Part shown: piece by piece, positions 1 to 4,363 of the stretch
Numbering within the stretch: the stretch's first letter is position 1
Layout of the letters: each line of letters opens with the position of its first letter
Source: Streptosporangiaceae bacterium
GTDB lineage: Bacteria > Actinomycetota > Actinomycetes > Streptosporangiales > Streptosporangiaceae
Reading direction: 5' to 3'
NCBI GenBank assembly: GCA_030042885.1
Contig: JASHYW010000362.1
Location: 1-6,111 of the forward strand
Length of the DNA stretch: 6,111 nucleotides
Translations under genes and position numbers: made by a program
Notes under the pieces: generated by a model
Database searches by the model: none
What the model saw: only the letters and a program-made list of their open reading frames with translations
Told to the model about the DNA's origin: nothing

Positions 1-177
1 GTGAGACCGGACCGGGGCCCGGCTGGTGAGCGCGGCCGGGTTCGGACGATGGACCGCGGGTGCGCCGGCACGCCAAGATAGGCAGTGTTAGCCCGGGAGG
101 GGCGACCCCCCGGAACCCCCGAGCACGGGGGCTGCCCGCCCCCCGTGCCCCCCCGGCCCCATTACTTGGGAGCGTAG
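1..177. other. left flank without a secure gene
   Basis: No complete gene is visible here. Frame 1 of the plus strand is open from the edge to a TAG at 79-81 (26 codons, mostly G/C in third position) and could be the last codons of an upstream gene, but it is too short to judge. The segment also holds the CCGGG/CCCGG palindrome near 13-23, two hairpins listed separately, and the ribosome binding site GGGAG at 168-172 for the gene starting at 178. I see no clear promoter. Confidence 0.4.
93..148. terminator. two tandem GC hairpins upstream of the amidohydrolase
   Basis: The first hairpin is 93-113: eight G-C pairs with one bulged A (98) and a GCGA loop at 102-105, which fits the GNRA tetraloop pattern. 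The second is 123-148: GCACGGGGG pairs with CCCCCGTGC over nine base pairs around an 8-nt loop. Neither is followed by a T run, which is usual for terminators of high-GC actinobacteria. They could terminate an upstream plus-strand gene or fold in the 5' leader of the amidohydrolase mRNA. The sequence alone does not decide. Confidence 0.4.
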
Positions 178-1416
178 ATGCACAGGATCGAGGCTGAGCT
201 GCTCATCCCCGGGCGCGGTGATCCCGTCCGCGGCGGGGTCGTCGTCCTGGACGGGGCCCGGATCGGCTACGCGGGCCCGGCTGCCATGGCGCCGCAGACA
301 CCTGGCGCGCCGGTCTGGCGCGCGGCGACGGTCATGCCCGGTATGTGGGACTGTCACGGGCACTTCATCGGGACCAGGGGCTTTGACCTGGGGCAGCTCC
401 CGCTGGAACCCGAGCCGCTGCGGGCGGCCCGGTGCGCGCGGGATCTTCGCGCCGCACTCGACGCGGGCATCACATCGGTGCGCGAGGTGGGCGGCCTGGG
501 CGTGTACCTGGCCCGTGTGGTCGCCGAGGGTGTCCTGGACGGCCCGGCCATTTACGCCGCGGGCGCCATCCTGTCCACCACCGGCGGGCATGGCGACCTG
601 CACTCCTTCCCGCTGGACTGGATGGAGGACTGGACCAGGAGAACGGGCATGATGCGCCTGGCCGACGGGCCCGACGAATGCGTCAAGGCCGTTCGCGAGC
701 AGCTCAGGCGCAACGCGAAGGTGATCAAGGTACACGCATCGGGAGGGGTGCTTTCCGAAGTCGATGACCCGATCCACCAGCAGTTCACCGACACGGAGCT
801 GAAGGCCATCGTGGAGGTCGCGGCGCTGGCCGACCGGGTGGTCGCGGCGCACTGTCACGGCAAGCCGGGAATCATGGCCGCGTTGCGGGCCGGCGTCCGG
901 ACCATCGAGCACGGCACCTTTCTGGACGACGAATGCTGCGACGCGATGCGTGAATCCGCCGCGATCCTGGTCCCGACCAGGACGATCATCGAGGACATCC
1001 TGGCCAACAAGGAGGGCGTGCCCGATTACGCGCTGGCCAAGCTCGAGGCGATGGCGGAGACCCACGCGGAGGCGGTGACACGGGCCTACGAGCAGGGGGT
1101 CACCATCGCCATGGGCACTGACATCGCCATGACCGGCCCCGACCTGCCGAACGCGTGGGGCCAGAACGGCTCGGAGCCCGGCTACCTGGTCAAGCTAGGT
1201 ATGACCCCGCTGGAGGCGATCGAGGCGGCCACTGCGACCGCGCCGCTCACCCTGGGACCGCAGGCCCCGCGCAGCGGCCAGCTCGCCGAGAGTTACGACG
1301 CCGATGTGATCGCCCTGGACGCCGATCCGCTGGCCGACATCGGCGTGCTCGCTGACCCGGACCGCATCACCCGGGTCTGGACCGGGGGCCGCCTGGTCAA
1401 GGGCGCGGCCGCCTAG
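178..1416 (+). CDS. metal-dependent amidohydrolase (HutI-like / prolidase-like)
   Basis: This 412-residue protein belongs to the amidohydrolase superfamily, a TIM-barrel fold that hydrolyses amide or related bonds with one or two metal ions. The visible metal set is H60-x-H62 (WDCHGH), K184 (VIKVHASGG, the lysine expected to be carboxylated), H225 (AAHCHG), H245 (IEHG) and D315 (MGTD). The N- and C-terminal strands form the usual small beta-sandwich, ending in a composite Asp-Ala-Asp (YDADVIALD) segment. The TTGGHGD motif at 134-140 resembles the group containing prolidase-like Xaa-Arg/Lys carboxypeptidases (Sgx9260/Cc2672 type), so a dipeptide or N-acyl amino acid substrate is plausible; the substrate is not determined. 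It looks cytoplasmic, with no signal peptide. The ATG start is supported by GGGAG five bases upstream. It stands alone on its strand, converging on the GNAT gene. Confidence 0.9.
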   Translation: MHRIEAELLIPGRGDPVRGGVVVLDGARIGYAGPAAMAPQTPGAPVWRAATVMPGMWDCHGHFIGTRGFDLGQLPLEPEPLRAARCARDLRAALDAGITSVREVGGLGVYLARVVAEGVLDGPAIYAAGAILSTTGGHGDLHSFPLDWMEDWTRRTGMMRLADGPDECVKAVREQLRRNAKVIKVHASGGVLSEVDDPIHQQFTDTELKAIVEVAALADRVVAAHCHGKPGIMAALRAGVRTIEHGTFLDDECCDAMRESAAILVPTRTIIEDILANKEGVPDYALAKLEAMAETHAEAVTRAYEQGVTIAMGTDIAMTGPDLPNAWGQNGSEPGYLVKLGMTPLEAIEAATATAPLTLGPQAPRSGQLAESYDADVIALDADPLADIGVLADPDRITRVWTGGRLVKGAAA

Positions 1417-1424
1417 CGCCGCCT

Positions 1425-1475
1425 GCCGGGCACCCGGCCGGGCTGGCCGCGTCGCGGGCCGCGTGCGCGGCCCGC
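1425..1475. terminator. bidirectional terminator between convergent genes
   Basis: A perfect 10-bp inverted repeat, GCGGGCCGCG at 1454-1463 and CGCGGCCCGC at 1466-1475, sits between the amidohydrolase stop (1416) and the GNAT stop (1479). A smaller palindrome, GCCGGG/CCCGGC at 1425-1438, precedes it. The symmetry and the convergent layout suggest that it ends transcription from both sides. There is no T run. Confidence 0.7.
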
Positions 1476-1478
1476 TCG

Positions 1479-1970
1479 TCATACGGGCAGCGTCAGGTCT
1501 ATCTCGTCGCGCAGCGGGATGCCGTAGTCGCCGACCCGGGGGATTTCCGGCTTGCAGAGCCGGGCCTGGTCGACCGCAGCGGGCCGGAGCTCGGCCAGCC
1601 GGAAGCCGCGGCGCTGGTAGAAGCGGAGTGCGTCGATGTTGTCGTTGGTGGTGGTGAGCCGGATCTCGCGGCAGCCGAACCGGCGCGCCTTACTCACCGC
1701 GGCCTCGATGAGCATGGTCCCGATCCCGGCGCGGCGGTCGATCGCGTTGAGCGTGACGATCTCCATCATGCCCTCGCCGCACAGCTGGTAGGTGAGCAGC
1801 CCGGCCAGGCGGTGCGACCGCTCGGCGATGAAGCCGGCCAGTTCGGCGGGCCGCAGGCTGGAGCCGTGGACGGCGACGACCTCCGACCCCCACAGCTCGG
1901 TGATGAGCCAGGCAAGCATCGGCCGATCGCCCTCCTTGACGGGCCTGATCGTGATCTCCGGCTCGGTCAC
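1479..1970 (-). CDS. GNAT-family N-acetyltransferase
   Basis: This 163-residue protein has the acetyl-CoA binding motif A of GNAT enzymes: R79-x-x-G82-x-G84 (DRRAGIG) after the strand MMEIVTLNAI, then a helix, then TTTNDN (106-111) and FYQRRGF (117-123), the usual motif B with its tyrosine Y118. GNAT enzymes transfer acetyl from acetyl-CoA to an amine; the acceptor here cannot be read from sequence. The start is taken as GTG at 1970, which begins VTEPEITIRPVKEGD, the normal GNAT N-terminus; a longer reading to 2117 adds 49 low-complexity Arg/Gly/Pro/Ala residues overlapping the preceding gene and is rejected. The start overlaps the stop of the nitroreductase fragment in GTGA, so translation is probably coupled. 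No good ribosome binding site lies at the start itself. Confidence 0.85.
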   Translation of the reverse strand: MTEPEITIRPVKEGDRPMLAWLITELWGSEVVAVHGSSLRPAELAGFIAERSHRLAGLLTYQLCGEGMMEIVTLNAIDRRAGIGTMLIEAAVSKARRFGCREIRLTTTNDNIDALRFYQRRGFRLAELRPAAVDQARLCKPEIPRVGDYGIPLRDEIDLTLPV

Positions 1971-2293
1971 CCCGCCATTATGCGCCTGTGCTCCGGGCCC
2001 GGGCCGGCGGCCAGTGGCCCGGCTACCAGCGGCGCGCGGCTCAGCGCCGTCACCTGGGCCGGGTCTTCGTCTTCCGTGGCATCGCCGGACGCCGCGGCCT
2101 CGTAGAGCGTCTGCCACAGCGGAGCGGACTGCTCGTCGCCTTCCAGCACCAGGAACGAGTAGCCCTGGCTGAAGCCCGCCGACGGCGCCCGGTTGGCCGC
2201 GCGCAGCAGCCGCTCGGTGACGCCCGGGGCCAGCGGCTCGCCGGTGAACGCGCGGACCATCCGGCGGCGCTTGATGACCTCGCTGAATTCCAC
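1967..2293 (-). pseudogene. nitroreductase-family N-terminal fragment
   Basis: The 108 residues match the start of an FMN-dependent nitroreductase: VEFSEVIKRRRMVRAFTGEPL with the arginine cluster (9-14) that normally holds the FMN phosphate, and RAPSAGFSQGYSFLVLEG (35-52). Family members usually run to about 200 residues. Here similarity stops near RAPLVAGPL (87-94), followed by a short unrelated tail ending in IMAG. The C-terminal half, needed for the dimer and the flavin site, is absent; the other minus-strand frames over the last 100 bases contain no continuation, so a deletion fits better than a simple frameshift. GTG at 2293 gives the family-typical N-terminus; the reading frame stays open upstream to 2398 but covers the large hairpin. 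The fragment may persist only because it is coupled to the GNAT gene through the GTGA overlap. It could still be expressed. Confidence 0.65.
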
Positions 2294-2299
2294 CCGCTC

Positions 2300-2305
2300 A
2301 GGGTA
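2300..2305 (-). promoter_or_regulatory. possible -10 box for the nitroreductase-GNAT pair
   Basis: On the minus strand TACCCT (TAnnnT type) is followed by six bases and the GTG at 2293, the same spacing as in the two antitoxin promoters in this window. There is no clear -35 box. The GAG within the six bases is too close to the start to be a convincing ribosome binding site. This is a weak candidate for a leaderless start. Confidence 0.3.
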
Positions 2306-2343
2306 GGCGGGATGGGCGCCGGGGGCGGCACGCCGACTGACCG

Positions 2344-2380
2344 CAGCCGGGGTTCCAGCACGGCGCTGGAACCCCGGCTG
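2344..2380. terminator. perfect 16-bp hairpin downstream of vapC1
   Basis: CAGCCGGGGTTCCAGC at 2344-2359 is exactly complementary to 2365-2380, with a 5-nt loop. It lies about 97 nt past the vapC1 stop and about 50 nt before the nitroreductase start, so it probably ends the toxin-antitoxin transcripts on the minus strand. No T run follows on either strand, so it would be a high-GC terminator of the hairpin-only type. Confidence 0.6.
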
Positions 2381-2387
2381 ACCGGGA

Positions 2388-2426
2388 TTTACTGGCACGG
2401 TGCACGTATTCGAAGGTGCCGTATTC
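2388..2426 (-). repeat. 3' element A, related to element B at 3292-3331
   Basis: This 39-nt segment aligns with 3292-3331 at 31 of 39 positions with one 1-nt gap. The shared blocks on the plus strand are TTTACTGGC, TATTCGA, GTGC and GTATTC. It begins 50 nt past the vapC1 stop; element B begins 52 nt past the vapC2 stop. Read on the minus strand, it contains two GAATAC-led repeats and complementary arms (2394-2398 with 2416-2420) able to form a short stem. Its function is unknown. Confidence 0.65.
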
Positions 2427-2459
2427 TCCCGTCACTGATGCCTGGCGGTTCAAGTCCGG

Positions 2460-2481
2460 CCTCAGACGCCTGCGTCTCAGG
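2460..2481. repeat. palindrome across the vapC1 stop codon
   Basis: AGACGC (2464-2469) and GCGTCT (2472-2477) are complementary, extended after one C-C mismatch by CCT/AGG. The right arm covers the TGA stop at 2479-2477. It could form a small hairpin at the end of the toxin message, protecting the 3' end or helping termination. The gap between arms is only 2 nt, so the top pair would have to open. Confidence 0.4.
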
Positions 2482-2944
2482 ACCTGCCTAGTTTGCCGAC
2501 GTGCGCCACGGCGACGCCGGGGCGCCCGGCGATGAGCCTAGTCAGATCGGGCAAGTCGGAGGTGACTAGCAGGACAGACGCCGCCCGGTCGGCCGCTTCC
2601 GCTTGCTCGGCCGCCGCTATCGCGGTCGCGGCCACCATGGCGTCTACCGCCTGCCCTGATGACATTCCCGCGGTGCCGATCAACTGCCCAGCACGATGGC
2701 CGATCGCTTCGCTGACCGGTTCTACGCCCACTCGGGCCAGTACGCGGTGTATCTGGGCATCACGGCCGCTGCCGCGAATGATTTCGGCGAGTACGGCGGC
2801 GGACGTCATGACCCGGTGCCCATCGTCGTAGGCGACCTTCAGCCGTACATACATGGCACGGTCGGTTGCCGCCTTCGACACTCCCTCGCTGTCGAGCACC
2901 ATCACTCCGGCAGCACGGGCGCGAGCCCGCCTCCGACGGCTCAC
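2477..2944 (-). CDS. vapC1: PIN-domain toxin, VapC family (copy 1)
   Basis: This is a predicted 155-residue PIN-domain ribonuclease toxin of a type II toxin-antitoxin pair. The acidic magnesium site is complete: D18 (MVLDSEG), E54 (AVLAEIIRG), D101 (AVDAMVAATA), and D130 with D133 in LLVTSDLPDL. PIN toxins cut RNA, often tRNA or rRNA, and are held inactive by the antitoxin until it is degraded; the target here is unknown. GTG at 2944 lies three bases after the vapB1 stop. Residues 1-13 (MSRRRRARARAAG) are Arg-rich; an internal ATG at residue 15 gives a more usual VapC start, but the paralogue at 3818 has a comparable short lead, which favours 2944. Relative to that paralogue it has about six extra residues after the DAMVAATA helix. 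It shares clear homology along its whole length with vapC2. Confidence 0.85.
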   Translation of the reverse strand: MSRRRRARARAAGVMVLDSEGVSKAATDRAMYVRLKVAYDDGHRVMTSAAVLAEIIRGSGRDAQIHRVLARVGVEPVSEAIGHRAGQLIGTAGMSSGQAVDAMVAATAIAAAEQAEAADRAASVLLVTSDLPDLTRLIAGRPGVAVAHVGKLGRS

Positions 2945-2947
2945 GCC

Positions 2948-3175
2948 TTACGGCCACTCGGCCCGCGCCGCGGCCACCTCATCGTCACTGACCGGCCCGT
3001 GGATCTGCTCCAACTCCGCGACCAAATCGCCGAGGCGATCATGCTCTAGCTGGCGCATCAGGGCATGCGTCACGTAGGCCGATACGTTGCCGCGGCCCGC
3101 GCGTTCCCGGATCTGAGCGGCAAGCCCTTTTGGAACGGTGGCAGACAGCTTCTCAGTACCGGCTGTTTCACTCAC
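2948..3175 (-). CDS. vapB1: ribbon-helix-helix antitoxin, VapB-like (copy 1)
   Basis: This is a predicted 75-residue antitoxin. The N-terminal ribbon-helix-helix DNA-binding fold reads EKLSATVPKGLAAQIRERAGRGNVSAYVTHALMRQLE: a beta strand, a helix, the GRG(N)xSxYV turn and a second helix. The remaining C-terminal segment, ending GPVSDDEVAAARAEWP, would wrap the toxin. GTG at 3175 is chosen because it starts directly behind a -10 box and trims an unlikely 27-residue lead present if translation began at 3256. There is no Shine-Dalgarno sequence, consistent with a leaderless mRNA. The stop is three bases from vapC1, so the two genes form an operon with antitoxin first. By hand alignment 31 of 67 residues match the C-terminal part of VapB2. 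Confidence 0.8.
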   Translation of the reverse strand: MSETAGTEKLSATVPKGLAAQIRERAGRGNVSAYVTHALMRQLEHDRLGDLVAELEQIHGPVSDDEVAAARAEWP

Positions 3176-3181
3176 GGTCTG

Positions 3182-3195
3182 ATCATACCATCGGT
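3182..3195 (-). promoter_or_regulatory. vapB1 leaderless promoter and candidate operator
   Basis: On the minus strand ACCGATGGTATGAT contains the -10 box TATGAT (3187-3182), followed by six bases and the GTG start. Transcription would begin at or very near the start codon. The ACC..GGT inverted arms overlap the -10, as expected for an operator bound by the ribbon-helix-helix antitoxin. The same motif, ACCnnTGGTAnnAT, lies at the same distance from the vapB2 start. I see no convincing -35 box. Confidence 0.6.
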
Positions 3196-3291
3196 GGGAT
3201 TGCTCCACTGCTCTGAGGAGGCAACCAAGGGACGGTGAGCCACCCGGTCCAATCAAACAGTATGCAGGTTTCCAGATCCAGGTCTTTGCCG

Positions 3292-3331
3292 TTTACTGGC
3301 GCAGGGCGCTTATTCGAGATGTGCGGTATTC
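3292..3331 (-). repeat. 3' element B, related to element A at 2388-2426
   Basis: This 40-nt segment lies 52 nt past the vapC2 stop and matches element A at 31 of 39 aligned positions. It lies outside both genes, in the 208-nt gap between vapC2 and vapB1. The rest of the gap (3196-3291 and 3332-3383) shows no repeat of comparable strength and no gene; GGCGG/CCGCC at 3369-3380 is a small hairpin just after the vapC2 stop. Confidence 0.65.
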
Positions 3332-3383
3332 CCTGGGTTGGGTCTGGCGCCGATCTGCTGGCTCATCTGGCGGAGCCGCCGTA

Positions 3384-3818
3384 TCACACTTGGACGACGA
3401 CGATCCGCTCCGCTTTCGGCCGGTCCGGCTCCTCGACAAGCCTGCTCACGTCGTCCGGATCGCTGGTGAGCAGCACGATCGGGCGTTCCAGCCCGAGAGC
3501 TGTGGCAGCCACGACGGCATCGATGGCACACCTGTGGCCGGAAAGCCCGGTCGCCCCGAGCAGTTCGCCAGCTCGGCGTGCGATCTGGGCGGTCACTGGC
3601 ACGACGGTAATTCTGGACAGCACACGGTGCACGGCCGCATCACGCGGACCGCCTCGCATGGTCTCGGTCAGGGTGATCGCACTCGCGGCGACCCGGGCGC
3701 GCCGGGCGCGGGCACTATCGAGGTAGCCACGGACTCGGGCGTCACCGGCTGCCAGCTTGGAGAGCCCCTCGCTGTCCAGGACGACAGTCCCGCCCGCGGC
3801 TACTCGCTGTCCGGCCAC
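3384..3818 (-). CDS. vapC2: PIN-domain toxin, VapC family (copy 2)
   Basis: This is a predicted 144-residue PIN-domain ribonuclease toxin, paralogous to vapC1. The acidic positions are D15 (VVLDSEG), E52 (ITLTETMRG), D100 (AIDAVVAATA), and D120 with D123 in LLTSDPDDV, so the active site looks intact. The shared segments with copy 1 include LDSEGxSK, RGxxRDAxxHRVLxR and DAxVAATA. Start is GTG at 3818, the only start codon before the conserved VVLDSEG strand; it lies 19 bases inside the end of vapB2, so the two genes overlap in different frames and translation is probably coupled. That overlap differs from the 3-base gap of copy 1. The target RNA cannot be inferred. Confidence 0.85.
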   Translation of the reverse strand: MAGQRVAAGGTVVLDSEGLSKLAAGDARVRGYLDSARARRARVAASAITLTETMRGGPRDAAVHRVLSRITVVPVTAQIARRAGELLGATGLSGHRCAIDAVVAATALGLERPIVLLTSDPDDVSRLVEEPDRPKAERIVVVQV

Positions 3819-4270
3819 GCGGCGCGCGCCTCTGCCAGGTATTCCTCAGGAACAGGCCCATACTCGGCAGTCAGCAACTCCGACAGCTCGTCGAGCAAGT
3901 CCAGTTCGAGCTGGCGGGTAACTGCCTCGGTCACATACTGGCTGAACTTCCCCCGGCCAACGCGCTGCTGGACAGCGGCCGTGAGATCCTCCGGCATCGA
4001 CACACTCACCTTGCGGGCCGGGCCGACAGCCCGCAGCGCCGACAAGTCGGCAGCAGCAAAGGACTCCAGAGCCCGCCGGGCGGCCTCCTGGAACTCTGGT
4101 GAAGCTAGGGCATTAGTGAATGCGCGCTGGTCATGGAGGATCGGCTCTAGAGCAGCGAACGTTCTGGCCCACTGCGCCAGTGCGGTATTCGAACTGAGTT
4201 CGCTGACCCGCTGAGTTACCTCGTGGAGAAGTTCGGCCTGATCTTCCGTCTGGACCGGTTCCGCGCTCAT
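3800..4270 (-). CDS. vapB2: antitoxin with N-terminal helical extension, VapB-like (copy 2)
   Basis: This predicted 156-residue antitoxin has two parts. Residues 87-121 (KVSVSMPEDLTAAVQQRVGRGKFSQYVTEAVTRQLE) form a ribbon-helix-helix DNA-binding domain matching VapB1, and 122-156 (ending GPVPEEYLAEARAAWPDSE) the toxin-binding tail. Residues 1-86 are extra: a mostly helical, acidic stretch (for example AELLHEVTQRVSELSSN, then ALEPILHDQRAFTNALASPEFQEAARRALESFA) that VapB1 lacks and that I do not recognise. ATG at 4270 is supported by a -10 box six bases upstream and no Shine-Dalgarno sequence, as for vapB1. Internal GTG codons at residues 88 and 90 could in principle give a short form, but no ribosome binding site supports them. 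It overlaps vapC2 by 19 bases and forms the first gene of that operon. Confidence 0.8.
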   Translation of the reverse strand: MSAEPVQTEDQAELLHEVTQRVSELSSNTALAQWARTFAALEPILHDQRAFTNALASPEFQEAARRALESFAAADLSALRAVGPARKVSVSMPEDLTAAVQQRVGRGKFSQYVTEAVTRQLELDLLDELSELLTAEYGPVPEEYLAEARAAWPDSE

Positions 4271-4276
4271 ATCAAC

Positions 4277-4292
4277 ATGCTACCACTGGTAG
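4277..4292 (-). promoter_or_regulatory. vapB2 leaderless promoter and candidate operator
   Basis: On the minus strand the -10 box TAGCAT (4282-4277) is followed by six bases and the ATG of vapB2. It overlaps a palindrome CTACCA-C-TGGTAG (4280-4292), a good candidate operator for autorepression by the VapB proteins. An additional ACC at 4295-4297 extends the alternating ACC/GGT pattern. The motif aligns without gaps with the vapB1 promoter (10 of 14 positions identical over ACCnnTGGTAnnAT). No clear -35 box is seen. Confidence 0.65.
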
Positions 4293-4297
4293 TAACC

Positions 4298-4331
4298 GGC
4301 AGGATGAAGGTCACTGCTCGGCCGTCCTGCC
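4298..4331 (-). terminator. possible nrdJ terminator
   Basis: GGCAGGA (4298-4304) and TCCTGCC (4325-4331) form seven base pairs around a 20-nt loop, about 32 nt past the nrdJ stop and before the vapB2 promoter. The long loop and lack of a T run make it a weak terminator, so read-through from nrdJ into the toxin-antitoxin operon is possible. Confidence 0.35.
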
Positions 4332-4363
4332 TTGTTCTAGCTACTGGCAATACCGCTCAGTCC

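Noticed and set aside
88..1065. 325-residue open frame on the minus strand
   Set aside because: It is antisense to the amidohydrolase and rich in Arg, Gly and His, with no recognisable motif.
1971..2117. 49-residue N-terminal extension of the GNAT protein
   Set aside because: It is Arg/Gly/Pro/Ala low-complexity sequence overlapping the nitroreductase frame. GTG at 1970 gives the normal GNAT N-terminus and a GTGA overlap.
2447..2457. GGTTCAAGTCC, identical in form to a tRNA T-arm, possible tRNA gene or attachment site
   Set aside because: No D-arm, anticodon arm or matching acceptor strand is found within 75 nt upstream, and no integrase gene is in the window. An isolated 11-base match can arise by chance.
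3292..3383. Integron-type attC sites after each toxin (cassette array idea)
   Set aside because: ACCCAAC-like RYYYAAC occurs after vapC2, but no matching GTTRRRY partner in the right place is seen and the vapC1 flank lacks both. There is no integrase in view.
3321..4214. 297-residue open frame on the plus strand
   Set aside because: It lies opposite vapC2 and vapB2, is low in complexity (Ser/Arg/Ala), and matches no family; the minus-strand proteins show clear catalytic and DNA-binding motifs.
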